Origin: Caldilineaceae bacterium SB0661_bin_32
Lineage (GTDB): Bacteria; Chloroflexota; Anaerolineae; Caldilineales; Caldilineaceae
Assembly: GCA_009841235.1 (NCBI GenBank)
Contig: VXMH01000076.1
Span: 62,001 to 126,000, forward strand
DNA: 64,000 nt
Direction of reading: 5' to 3'
How positions within the stretch are numbered: position 1 is the first letter of the stretch; each line of letters opens with the position of its first letter. The position numbers and the translations under genes are program-made. Shown piece after piece: positions 8,637-17,127 of this stretch. Below the pieces are notes generated by a model. That model did no database searches, was not told the origin of the DNA, and saw only the letters and a program-made list of their open reading frames with translations.

Positions 8637-9575
8637 ATGGCACGATATGCCGTTGTACGTTTGGTCGAGGGGCTGGTCGTCCTGTTATTGATCAGCGTGG
8701 CGACGTTTCTCATTATGCGCCTGCTGCCTGGCGATCCGGTAATGATCTTGCTGGGGGAGGGAGGGGGAGGGATACGGATGACCGAGGAGCAGATCGATGC
8801 CATTCACCGCAGGTGGGGCTTGGATGATCCCTGGCACGTCCAGTATCTGCTCTGGGTCAAGAATATGTTTACCGGCAACTTTGGCAAATCCATCTTCCGG
8901 CCCGGCGTGCCCGTACGCGAGATGATCTTTGAAGCCGTTCCGGTGACGTTCATTATAAGCGCGGCCGGGTTGATCATCGCGCTTGCCCTGGCCATCCCGA
9001 TGGGCATTATGGCCGCGACAAAGCGCAACTCCCTATTTGACTACGCGGCCACCATTTTTTCAACGCTGGGCATCGCCTTGCCCAACTTTTGGATTGCGCT
9101 GATGTTGATCGTGCTCTTTTCCTTGGTACTCAAATGGCTGCCCCCTTTTGGTCTTCACTCCTGGCAGGGCTATATCATGCCCGTCATGGTGATAGCCACG
9201 CTGCAGATGGCAGTCATCATGCGTGTCACGCGCGGCAGCCTGATCGAGGAGCTGGGGGAGGATTACGTGCGCACGGCGCGAGCCAAAGGGCTGGCTGAGC
9301 GGGGCGTGATCGGGACCCACGCCATACGCAACGCGCTGCTGCCAGTGGTCACGGTGATCGGTGTCCAATTCGCCTATATCCTCAGCGGCACCATCATCGT
9401 GGAGACGGTGTTTGCCCTGCCAGGTATCGGCCGCCTCTTCACCGACTCGGTGTTGCACCTGGACTACCAGGTCGTGCAGTCCATCGTGTTTCTGCTGGCC
9501 GTTATCGTTGTCGTGGTAAACCTGCTGACCGATCTGACTTATGCCCTGATTGACCCACGGATACGCATCGAATAA
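8637..9575 (+). CDS. oligopeptide-type ABC permease (DppB family), cassette A
   Basis: 312 aa; RLLPGDPVMILLGEG near the N-terminus, six predicted spans, EAA loop DYVRTARAKGL, and the C-terminal TYALIDPRIRIE. It is a clear paralogue of the gene at 61731: both share PNFWxALMLIVLF, FGLxSWQGYI and NLLTDLTYAxIDPRIRI. Only a weak Shine-Dalgarno is visible before the ATG. Pairs with the DppC gene 18 bp downstream. Its cognate binding protein may be the one at 17128, which resembles the binding protein of the 60-64 kb cassette. Confidence 0.9.
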   Translation: MARYAVVRLVEGLVVLLLISVATFLIMRLLPGDPVMILLGEGGGGIRMTEEQIDAIHRRWGLDDPWHVQYLLWVKNMFTGNFGKSIFRPGVPVREMIFEAVPVTFIISAAGLIIALALAIPMGIMAATKRNSLFDYAATIFSTLGIALPNFWIALMLIVLFSLVLKWLPPFGLHSWQGYIMPVMVIATLQMAVIMRVTRGSLIEELGEDYVRTARAKGLAERGVIGTHAIRNALLPVVTVIGVQFAYILSGTIIVETVFALPGIGRLFTDSVLHLDYQVVQSIVFLLAVIVVVVNLLTDLTYALIDPRIRIE

Positions 9576-9593
9576 CGCAGCCTTTTAGCAGCT

Positions 9594-10508
9594 ATGGGAA
9601 AGTCCTTGGAAGTCGCAACTTCAAAGGAACAGATCGGACCCGTGGCGGAGGAGTTGCCGCGCCGCTCCGAGAGGTCGCGCGCCTGGCGCCGCTACAAGGC
9701 CAACCGTATGGCGGTGATCGCCGGGGCCTTTATTATCCTGCTGTGTTTGATGGCCATCTTTGCGGATACAATCGTCCCGCACGACCCACTAGAAATCTAT
9801 TCGGGGAAACGGGGTGTCGGTCCGTCCAGTGAGCATCTGATGGGCTTCGACCACGTGGGGCGTGATCTATTCAGCCGCGTGATCTATGGCTCTCGCGTGG
9901 CGCTGATCGTCGGCCTGGGGGCGTCGAGCATCGCTGTCATCATCGGCGTGATGGTCGGGGTAACCGCGGGCTATTTCAGCGGCTGGCCCGACTCGCTGCT
10001 GTCCCGCCTGACGGACACCCTGATGGCCTTCCCTATCATTGCGCTGCTGATCTTGCTGGCGTCGATAGTGGGGCCCAGCCTAGTCACGACCGTCGTCGTC
10101 ATCGGCGTCACGAGCTGGGCAATATACGCGCGGGTGGTGCGCGCTCAGGTGCTGAGCTTGAAGAGACAGGAGTTCGTTGTGGCAGCGCTAGCTATCGGTG
10201 CCAGCGACCGGCGCATCATCTTCCGCCATATCCTGCCCAATGTGTTGGCGCCGGTGATCGTGCTCGTCACCTTGGGTGTGGGCACCATCATCATCCTCGA
10301 GGCCGCCCTGTCCTTCCTCGGCCTGGGGATTCAGCCCCCTACCCCCTCCTGGGGCGGCACCTTGTCCGACGGCCGGGCTTTTATTCTTCTTTTCCCGCAC
10401 ATCGCCATGGCTCCGGGAATTATGATCGTGCTGACCGTGCTGGCCTTCAACCTGCTCGGCGATGGACTGCGCGATGCCCTCGATCCACGTCAGAAGGACA
10501 TCACCTAA
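9594..10508 (+). CDS. oligopeptide-type ABC permease (DppC family), cassette A
   Basis: 304 aa with an N-terminal cytoplasmic tail, first span AVIAGAFIILLCLMAIFA, MGFDHVGRDLFSRVIYGSR, EAA loop ALAIGASDRRIIFR, LGLGIQPPTPSWGG and C-terminal GDGLRDALDPRQ. Paralogous to the gene at 60206, which has the same GYDHLGRDLLSRVIFGTR block. No clear Shine-Dalgarno before the ATG, so translation is probably coupled to the preceding permease. It converges on the M81 gene of the opposite strand with only 15 bp between the stop codons. Confidence 0.9.
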   Translation: MGKSLEVATSKEQIGPVAEELPRRSERSRAWRRYKANRMAVIAGAFIILLCLMAIFADTIVPHDPLEIYSGKRGVGPSSEHLMGFDHVGRDLFSRVIYGSRVALIVGLGASSIAVIIGVMVGVTAGYFSGWPDSLLSRLTDTLMAFPIIALLILLASIVGPSLVTTVVVIGVTSWAIYARVVRAQVLSLKRQEFVVAALAIGASDRRIIFRHILPNVLAPVIVLVTLGVGTIIILEAALSFLGLGIQPPTPSWGGTLSDGRAFILLFPHIAMAPGIMIVLTVLAFNLLGDGLRDALDPRQKDIT

Positions 10509-10523
10509 GCATCCATCCGACTG

Positions 10524-12056
10524 TTAGCACCGGTCCATATCGCCCGGGCTTATCTCAAAGTCATCCAGCGGCCAGATGGGCCGCCGGATCTTCTCGAACG
10601 GAAACTTGCTGAAGTTGAAGCTGAAGACACCGCCGGCATCGGGGTAGAGCAGGCCGCGGGACGGTGGCTCAAAGTCAGCGCGCATGTGGTTGAAGGACTT
10701 GCTGACCAGCACATTCAGCTCCTCAAAGCGGATGCCGAAAAGTTTGAGCTGCTCGCGGTCATGGAGCTGGCTGGGGAACGGATTGACAATGACACCGACA
10801 CCACCGATTTCCAGCAATGCGCTTTCTCCCAGGTCTCCTGGCTGCCCCTGCATAAAAGGCCCCTTGTGTATGAACTTGCCATCGGACAGCGCCTTGACAA
10901 TGGCCGCGCCGCTAACCGGTCCACCGCCATAGCGCGGATCGCATTTGCCGCCGAGTTCGACCTCGATCTGCGCGCCGACGCCCCCCGCATGGGCCTGCTC
11001 CACGGCCTCGGCATCGAACAACGGACCGAACACCGCGCCCGGCGTGCCCCGCTCGATAAGCGCCGAAAGCATCGCTGTCGCGTCGCCATAAGCACCTGAG
11101 TACGGGCCGTCAGTGAAATCACCTAGCAGAAAGGGGCGCGGATCATTGGCGGTTTGTTCCACCGCGTCCAGCGCCTCATCAATGCTCACAATATCGATGG
11201 TCAGCACGTCACGGGTACGCCAGATTTCTGCGCCAAACTCGTCAAGATAGTCATTCACCCGCTCAGACAGGCCGTCCATCACGAGCACGGCACTCGTCCC
11301 GGTCCAGGGCTGATCGCAAAAGGGATAGGCAGGCATAAAGCTCGCGTCGAGCAGCTGCGGGTCTTCAGCCTGAATCACTTCTGCGCGCTTGAGCAAGGTA
11401 AACATGGGCGCATGCGGAACCGTCGTGCGTCCGTGATCGATGCCGAACAGCACGGGCGGATGGATCGAGTGGCATTGCGGTTGGATTTCCCCGCGCAACG
11501 TGCGCGCGAGCAGCTTGGCGGTGCGGAACGCCGTCTGCCGCACGTCGATGTGGGGCGTCGTGTGGAAGCCGCAGATGATGTCGCAGTCGCGCACGAACTG
11601 CGGCGAGAGGTTGCTGTGCAGGTCCAGCGACGCCGCAATCGGCACGCGGCGGCCGACGATCCGCCTGATCCGCGCGACGAACTCGCCTACCGGGTCGTCC
11701 AGATGCTCACAGGCCATGCCGCCATGCAGTGGCAGCAGGATTCCGTCGAACGGAGCTTCATCGCGCAGCTGGCGTTCGATGCGCGCCCACAGCGTTTCGA
11801 AGGCGTGCTCGGTCACACTGCCCCACGGCCAGGCAAAAGCGCAGACGCCGGTGACCAGCTGCCAGCCTTCGGAATCGGCTACCTCGAGATAGCCGCCGAA
11901 CCAGAGGTCGCCTTCGCGGAAGCGCTCGAGGCTCTCGCCCTCCTGCACGAAGTAAAGACCTTTGTCGGTAAAGGCTTCAAGTGTGGTGGGATACTTGTTA
12001 AAGTCATGGGTTTCCGTTGCGATTCCGCACATGAAAATGCGTTTCTGGACAGACAT
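10524..12056 (-). CDS. M81 family metallopeptidase (MlrC-like), divergent copy
   Basis: 510 aa, the most divergent of the three M81 proteins here. The N-terminus carries ATETHDFNKYP where the others have ExNTFSP, followed by LHGGM, the D-x-H pair in SLDLHSN and TPHID. AGGAGAAA lies about 6 bases before the ATG at 12056. It lies on the - strand downstream of a phytanoyl-CoA-dioxygenase-like gene and of a binding-protein fragment. Presumed zinc amidase or peptidase; substrate unknown. High GC and codon use are closer to cassette A than to the 290-8444 island. Confidence 0.85.
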   Translation of the reverse strand: MSVQKRIFMCGIATETHDFNKYPTTLEAFTDKGLYFVQEGESLERFREGDLWFGGYLEVADSEGWQLVTGVCAFAWPWGSVTEHAFETLWARIERQLRDEAPFDGILLPLHGGMACEHLDDPVGEFVARIRRIVGRRVPIAASLDLHSNLSPQFVRDCDIICGFHTTPHIDVRQTAFRTAKLLARTLRGEIQPQCHSIHPPVLFGIDHGRTTVPHAPMFTLLKRAEVIQAEDPQLLDASFMPAYPFCDQPWTGTSAVLVMDGLSERVNDYLDEFGAEIWRTRDVLTIDIVSIDEALDAVEQTANDPRPFLLGDFTDGPYSGAYGDATAMLSALIERGTPGAVFGPLFDAEAVEQAHAGGVGAQIEVELGGKCDPRYGGGPVSGAAIVKALSDGKFIHKGPFMQGQPGDLGESALLEIGGVGVIVNPFPSQLHDREQLKLFGIRFEELNVLVSKSFNHMRADFEPPSRGLLYPDAGGVFSFNFSKFPFEKIRRPIWPLDDFEISPGDMDRC

Positions 12057-12098
12057 AGGCTTTCTCCTAACCCATATCCTGACGTACGTCCCCTACTT

Positions 12099-12266
12099 TC
12101 AAGATCGCAGTTGCGTCGCGGTGACGACCTTCTCTTGGACGACTGTCTCTTTTTGGATAACCGTCTCTTTCTCCGTGACGACTCGCGTCACTTCTTCCTT
12201 TTTCTCACAGGCGGTCAGCACAAGCGAACCGAGGATTTGCTGTTCGGAAAGGAGATCGGCATTCAC
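12099..12266 (-). pseudogene. orphan N-terminal fragment of a solute-binding lipoprotein
   Basis: A 55-codon frame from a GTG at 12266 with GGGGAG upstream. It encodes a short hydrophobic segment ending in a lipobox-like LVLTAC and then a charged Val/Lys/Glu-rich stretch (VVTEKETVIQKETVVQEK), the linker commonly seen after the lipidated Cys in Chloroflexota binding proteins. It stops at a TGA (12099-12101) after TATQLRS, without any ligand-binding domain. The signal core is short. I read it as the stub of a deleted binding-protein gene; a tiny lipoprotein is the alternative. Confidence 0.5.
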
Positions 12267-12281
12267 GACTAATCTCCCCTT

Positions 12282-13166
12282 TTAGGTTCGGAACCCTCTT
12301 ACCATTAGCCCGCGCTGTGCGTTGGTTTTTCGGGCCTCTTGTGCTTGTTTTTCAGCCTCCACCCGGTTCGCTACTGTAAACCCCCTGATCGTCACATAGT
12401 CATCGGGACGGCGATAGCGGTTGATGAACACCTGCCGTGGTTTGTCTGAAAAGTTGGGCTTGGAGCCGTGCACGGTCCTCACATGGAAGAATATCGCGTC
12501 GCCGGCCTGGCCCTCTACAGGTATCGCCGCTTCCCAGGGCCATTCATCCTCGTCTAGGCCCAGGTGTGAGAAGGTATCGATGTGCTGGAGCTGACCTATG
12601 CGGTGAGAACCAGGCACCACGTGCAGCGCGCCTCTTTGCACATCCGTATCCACGACATAGTTGAGGATCGCAACCGGACCTTCGTATTTGTGCTCGAAAT
12701 AGGCCGAGTCCTGGTGCAGGATCTTGGGAAAACCGCCCACCGGCTCTTTCACCAGGCTCTGGCCTTGACCGAACAGCTCAATGTTCGGACCCAAGATGGC
12801 CTCAACAATGTCCAATGCCTTGGCATCAAGCGCTGCCTGGAGAAATGCACCGCTGGTATAGTAATCGATACCCACAACATACACCTGTTTGTCGCGCTCA
12901 TAACCCTCCGGTGCAGGGATGAATAACGATCCGTTGGGTGTACGCCAGCCATCAGGGGCTTTTTCCGCCTGGTCAAGCTGACTGATGGCGATATCGAGGG
13001 TCCGCATGATGTCGTTATACATTGCGTCAATGTACGCGTTCATGAGACTACGCACCACGAGACAACCGTGTTCGCGGTAGATAGCGGCCGCCTGTTGTAG
13101 ATCAAGGTCGGCGGCAAAAACCTCAATGTCTGAGATGCTGGCCCCCAGTTGATTTGTTGGTTTCAT
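12282..13166 (-). CDS. phytanoyl-CoA dioxygenase (PhyH) family Fe(II)/2-oxoglutarate oxygenase
   Basis: 294 aa from the ATG at 13166, chosen because AAGGAG stands 10 bases upstream; the frame stays open further upstream but without family similarity. Seen: HQD in ILHQDSAYFEH (His-x-Asp of the facial triad), the distal His in RTVHGSKPN, and an Arg (RQVFINRYR) that should bind 2-oxoglutarate. Members hydroxylate acyl-CoAs, phosphonates, halogenated or secondary metabolites. It diverges from the amidase gene at 13548. The substrate cannot be inferred. Confidence 0.85.
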   Translation of the reverse strand: MKPTNQLGASISDIEVFAADLDLQQAAAIYREHGCLVVRSLMNAYIDAMYNDIMRTLDIAISQLDQAEKAPDGWRTPNGSLFIPAPEGYERDKQVYVVGIDYYTSGAFLQAALDAKALDIVEAILGPNIELFGQGQSLVKEPVGGFPKILHQDSAYFEHKYEGPVAILNYVVDTDVQRGALHVVPGSHRIGQLQHIDTFSHLGLDEDEWPWEAAIPVEGQAGDAIFFHVRTVHGSKPNFSDKPRQVFINRYRRPDDYVTIRGFTVANRVEAEKQAQEARKTNAQRGLMVRGFRT

Positions 13167-13547
13167 TTTACTCGGACTCCTTGAGCGCGATCTTGAGGTG
13201 TTTTTGATTCGTCTCTCCTCCAAGGTCGTAGGGCACCGCGTTGGTGAATCACCTTTGGGCAAGTCGGCTCCGGCAGGCTTGCGCCGCGCTGTATTCCTGC
13301 TACAATTCCCCAATCACACTTAGGTATTGTAGTCCAAAATGCTATTGGTGCAACCCCCTGGCGAGCCGACTTGGATCATGAGAAGCCCAAGCGTAAACGT
13401 CCTGGACTTCAGTTAGCTCAATGGGTTTCTCCACGGAGAAGCCTATTATCGCGCAGATAGGCAAAAGACTCTGCCTTTCATCCCCTGGTTAGAGCCGAAG
13501 GGGTTTCCCGGCTTCTCCCATAGCCACATAGTGAGGAGATTTGTCAG
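13167..13547. promoter_or_regulatory. divergent intergenic region with a small hairpin
   Basis: 381 bp between two divergently transcribed genes, so it should hold both promoters. GGGTTTCTCC (13423-13432) and GGAGAAGCC (13435-13443) form an inverted repeat, and 13505-13519 carries an inverted copy of the GGGAGAAGCCGGGAA repeat also found near 18.8 and 20.0 kb. No consensus -35/-10 pair was recognised. Confidence 0.4.
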
Positions 13548-14936
13548 ATGTCTGAACTGATTTACGCATCAGCTACAGCCGTGGCCAAAGCCATACGCAC
13601 GAAAGAGGTTTCATCAGAAGAGGTCGTGAAAGCATACGTGCAGCGCATAAGAGACGTCAATCCGCAATTGAACGCCGTTGTCCGACTGGATGCTGAAGGG
13701 GCCTTGGTAGAAGCCCGCCGGTCAGATGAAGAATTGGCAAAGGGCGATCTGCGAGGTCCCCTGCACGGCGTTCCAATGACGATCAAGGACGCCCTGGACA
13801 CAGCCGGGGTGATCAGCAGCGGGGGCACGCAGGGGAGAAGCTCCTTTGTACCAGAGCAAGACGCCACGGTGGTGGCCCGCCTGCGCGCCGCAGGCGCGAT
13901 TCTGTTGGGCAAGACCAACACACCGGAACTGACGCTCGATTTCGAGACGGATAACCTGGTCTACGGTCGCACCAACAACCCTTACGACGTGTCGTGTACC
14001 TGTGGCGGCAGCAGCGGAGGAGCGGCGGCGATCATCGCCGCGGGTGGGATACCCTTTGATATCGGAAGCGACACCGGCGGGAGCATTCGTTTGCCATCGC
14101 ACGTTTGCGGCACAGCCGGCATTCGACCCACGTCCGGACGGGTTCCACGGACCGGCCACATTCTTCCCCCTGCAGGCCTTGATGAGTCTTTTACGCAGAT
14201 CGGTCCTATGGCGCGTTACGTCGAAGACTTGATCACGCTCCTGCCCATCATCGCTGGCGTTGACTGGCGCGACCCGGCGATCGTTCCCATGCCATTGGCT
14301 GACCCGAACCAAGTGAACCTCACCGATCTGCGCGCTGCCTTTTACACGGACAATGGCATCGTAACGCCCACGCCGGAAATTATGGCCGCCGTGGAAGCAG
14401 CCGCATCCGCTTTGGAAAAAGCCGGGGCAGCCGTAGAAGAAGCGCGGCCACCCGGCATGGAGAAAACGATGGACCTCCTGCTTGGCTGCCAGTTAGGAGA
14501 TGGAGGTGCAGGTTTCAAGCGACTCCTCGACCTGTACGGCACCAAGGAACCACATCCGGGGATCGCGAACCTGATAGCTATGGGCCAAGAATCGAAAGTG
14601 ACGTCCGACACTTTGAGTGGCTTGGTTTTCCAGATTGACCAGTTTCGAAGTGAAATGCTCTCCTTTATGGAAGCGTACGATGTCGTGGTCTGCCCGGTAC
14701 TCCCCTTTCCGGCTCCACCTCACGGAGCGTCGAGTATCCAGTTGCCCGTGTTTGCCTACACCGCCACCTACAACTTGACCGGCTGGCCGGCAGCCGTCGT
14801 CCGCGTTAGCACGTCTCCCGAGGGGTTGCCCATCGGCGCCCAGGTGGTGGCGCGTCCGTGGCGTGAGGACGTGGCGCTGGCAGCCGTCAAGCATCTGGAG
14901 AAGCTGTTTGGCGGCTGGCAGCGCCCTCCGATGTAG
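13548..14936 (+). CDS. amidase signature (AS) family amidohydrolase
   Basis: 462 aa. The catalytic triad of the family is visible: Lys80 in MTIKDALDT, the cis-Ser Ser155 in CGGSSGG and the nucleophile Ser179 in SDTGGSIRLPS. GTGAGGAGA lies about 11 bases before the ATG. Such enzymes hydrolyse carboxamides, including peptide amides, carbamoyl compounds and Glu-tRNA. There are no gatB or gatC genes nearby, so it is a free-standing catabolic amidase rather than GatA. Context (dioxygenase, desaturase-Rieske, oligopeptide-binding protein) suggests breakdown of an imported amide. Confidence 0.9.
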   Translation: MSELIYASATAVAKAIRTKEVSSEEVVKAYVQRIRDVNPQLNAVVRLDAEGALVEARRSDEELAKGDLRGPLHGVPMTIKDALDTAGVISSGGTQGRSSFVPEQDATVVARLRAAGAILLGKTNTPELTLDFETDNLVYGRTNNPYDVSCTCGGSSGGAAAIIAAGGIPFDIGSDTGGSIRLPSHVCGTAGIRPTSGRVPRTGHILPPAGLDESFTQIGPMARYVEDLITLLPIIAGVDWRDPAIVPMPLADPNQVNLTDLRAAFYTDNGIVTPTPEIMAAVEAAASALEKAGAAVEEARPPGMEKTMDLLLGCQLGDGGAGFKRLLDLYGTKEPHPGIANLIAMGQESKVTSDTLSGLVFQIDQFRSEMLSFMEAYDVVVCPVLPFPAPPHGASSIQLPVFAYTATYNLTGWPAAVVRVSTSPEGLPIGAQVVARPWREDVALAAVKHLEKLFGGWQRPPM

Positions 14937-15243
14937 TATTCAATCGCCCGCACCGCCCTCGAAGCCCTTCGCCTTCAAGCCCCTCTTTTCGACCTGGTAT
15001 CACTACCCACCACACTCCAGCACAGGAAGAGTTCTGGTTGCGACCCTCCTCAGTGCCGTCGCTCTGGACGCATCCTCGAACTCGCCGAAATCTGGGAGCC
15101 CAAACCTGGGCACAACCGTTTCTTCACAGTCTTGACCATCACCCATATGCTGCCCGGAAAGAGCCAAGCACGGATGGTCGTCGTTCCTTCTTGCACGCCG
15201 TTTCTCTATCATTGGAGACGTCTAGGGGGCGGCGTATCGCGTT
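14937..15243 (+). other. non-coding gap with an open frame in phase with the amidase
   Basis: After the amidase TAG the same frame stays open for about 105 codons to a TAA near 15251, including WEPKPGHNRFFTVLTITHML, but it has no start codon with a Shine-Dalgarno and no family I recognise. At this base composition an open frame of that length can arise by chance. I call it non-coding, or at most a decayed gene. Confidence 0.35.
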
Positions 15244-15291
15244 TTGACAGGTAAGATTATATATTGTATGATGGATGCGGAATCTGATTCC
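15244..15291 (+). promoter_or_regulatory. near-consensus sigma-70 promoter with palindromic operator
   Basis: TTGACA (15244-15249), a 17-bp AT-rich spacer and TATGAT (15267-15272). The expected transcription start falls at about 15279, exactly where the 13-bp palindrome GGAATCTGATTCC (15279-15291) begins. This is the usual place for a repressor operator. The leader to the TTG start codon is about 56 nt and also contains CGGATCCG. It should drive the desaturase-Rieske gene. Confidence 0.75.
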
Positions 15292-15334
15292 ACATGTTGT
15301 ACGGATCCGATTTTGATCGTGCGAAGGAGAAAAA

Positions 15335-16876
15335 TTGGCGATACGCAACTTCCCCGAACGGGACTATCGTCTGATCAGCACATACAAAACGGATATCCCC
15401 CTCGACGATGACGCCATCGAAGAGAAGGTCGAACAAGCGTGGTGGTCACCCGATATCCCCCGCGACCAACTCAAAGCACTGATGCAGCGCACCAACCGCT
15501 ACGGTCTCCTCGATTTTGGCCTGTGGATCATCCTGCTTGGGGTGAGCGGCTACCTGGCCTGGATCTCCTGGGGCACCTGGTGGGCGATTCTCGCCTTTTT
15601 CATATATGGAACGCTCTACTCCTCATCCGACGCGCGATGGCACGAGTGTGGCCATGGCACCGTGTTTCGCACCCGCTGGCTAAACGAGCTCTTTTACCAC
15701 ATCAGCTCCTTCATGACCATACGTGAAGCTAACCTCTGGCGTTGGAGCCATGCCCGCCATCATACCAACACCTATCTCGTGGGTTATGACCCCGAAATCC
15801 AGGTTCAACGGCCAGCCGATCTGCTCATCTTTGCGATGGACTTTTTCTTTCTGCGGGGCGTTCTAGAAGTACAACGTGTGATCAGACATGCGGCCGGGCA
15901 AATCGGCGACGATGTCCGTAGCTTTGTACCCGCCTCTGAGCTACCCAAAGTGATCTGGACGAGCCGGATTTATCTAGCTATTGTGGCGGCTTTTGCAGTG
16001 TGGGCGGTTGCGGTCGGCAGCTTTCTGCCGATGATGTTCGTGTGGCTTCCGCGCTTTTACGGTGCATTTGTGGAGCAAATGCTCGCCGTAACGCAACACG
16101 CCGGTTTGGGTGAAGATACGTATGACCACCGCGAAAATACGCGCACGATCTATCTGAATCCGGTGTTCCGCTATCTGTATATGAACATGAATTATCATAT
16201 AGAACACCACGTCATACCCATGGTTCCCTACCATGCTTTGGCTGACTTGCACGAGTTGATGAAATCACAGACACCGCCGCCGTATCGGAGCCTGTGGCAA
16301 GCCTACAAGGAGATGATCCCGGCCTTGTACAAGCAAGCGACCAAAGACCCGAATTATTACATAAAACGCCCTATTCCTGACGCCGGCACAACGGTTGAAG
16401 CGTTCGATATCCCCATAGGCGGCGTTGTCACGTCAAGCAGCGCGTTAAGCGACGAACCGGTAGCCTACGTGAGAGACGGCACCAGTGTACCCGCTGAGTA
16501 TGCGGACACATCGTTTGAAGAGATCCGCACAGTAACGGCTGTAAACGCAGATGCCAAAGAAAGCAGTTGGATCGAGGTCTGTAACGTTTCAGATATCGAA
16601 GTGGAAGACGTGCTTGGCTTTGACTACAATGGCCACACGTACGCCATTTATCGTTTGGGGCCTCACGCATTCTTTGCCAGCGATGGTTTATGCACCCATG
16701 AAGAAACCGAATTAGCCGCGGGTTTTGTCTTCGATGGCTGTATCGAATGCCCACTGCATCTAGGGCGTTTCGATATCGAAACAGGCAAAGCATTGTCTGC
16801 ACCCGTCACTGAAGACTTAAGAACATACCCTGTTGAGCTGCGCGGCGATCAGGTATTCATCCAGGTAGAAGGGTAA
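15335..16876 (+). CDS. membrane desaturase/hydroxylase fused to a Rieske ferredoxin (MocD-MocE-like)
   Basis: 513 aa from a TTG start with AAGGAGA just upstream. Residues ~60-340 are a fatty-acid-desaturase-type di-iron membrane domain: hydrophobic spans, then the three histidine boxes HECGH, HARHH and HIEHH. Residues ~410-510 are a Rieske [2Fe-2S] domain with CTH and CPLH ligand pairs about 16 residues apart. In rhizobia, MocD (hydrocarbon oxygenase) and MocE (ferredoxin) are separate proteins of rhizopine catabolism; here electron donor and oxygenase are one chain. No reductase (MocF-like) gene is seen in the window. Substrate unknown; demethylation or hydroxylation is inferred. Confidence 0.88.
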   Translation: MAIRNFPERDYRLISTYKTDIPLDDDAIEEKVEQAWWSPDIPRDQLKALMQRTNRYGLLDFGLWIILLGVSGYLAWISWGTWWAILAFFIYGTLYSSSDARWHECGHGTVFRTRWLNELFYHISSFMTIREANLWRWSHARHHTNTYLVGYDPEIQVQRPADLLIFAMDFFFLRGVLEVQRVIRHAAGQIGDDVRSFVPASELPKVIWTSRIYLAIVAAFAVWAVAVGSFLPMMFVWLPRFYGAFVEQMLAVTQHAGLGEDTYDHRENTRTIYLNPVFRYLYMNMNYHIEHHVIPMVPYHALADLHELMKSQTPPPYRSLWQAYKEMIPALYKQATKDPNYYIKRPIPDAGTTVEAFDIPIGGVVTSSSALSDEPVAYVRDGTSVPAEYADTSFEEIRTVTAVNADAKESSWIEVCNVSDIEVEDVLGFDYNGHTYAIYRLGPHAFFASDGLCTHEETELAAGFVFDGCIECPLHLGRFDIETGKALSAPVTEDLRTYPVELRGDQVFIQVEG

Positions 16877-17127
16877 TCTGATGTAACGACGGCGCTAAAT
16901 CAGAAAACGATTGCGTCACCAGTTGTCACGTGCTCAGCCGCAGAGGGGGGGTGAAGATAGACGAAAAAGAGTTGAAACTCCAACCCTCAAGCTATTCAGC
17001 AGCGGGAAATCATAGATTGAGCCAAGGAGGTGACCGGTTGAGAGATCGTTCAAGAAGCGTGCTCACAAAGTTTTGGACAATTGCCTCTTTAGGGGGCAAA
17101 GACATTCATCCATAGGAGGAATGACAG
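16877..17127. promoter_or_regulatory. leader region of the binding-protein gene
   Basis: 251 bp with no gene. AGGAGGAATGACAG directly precedes the ATG at 17128, a strong ribosome-binding site. No convincing -35/-10 pair was recognised. Confidence 0.35.

Noticed and set aside
11154-12272. 372-codon + strand frame opposite the second M81 gene
   Set aside because: Antisense shadow; the M81 motifs on the other strand are unambiguous.
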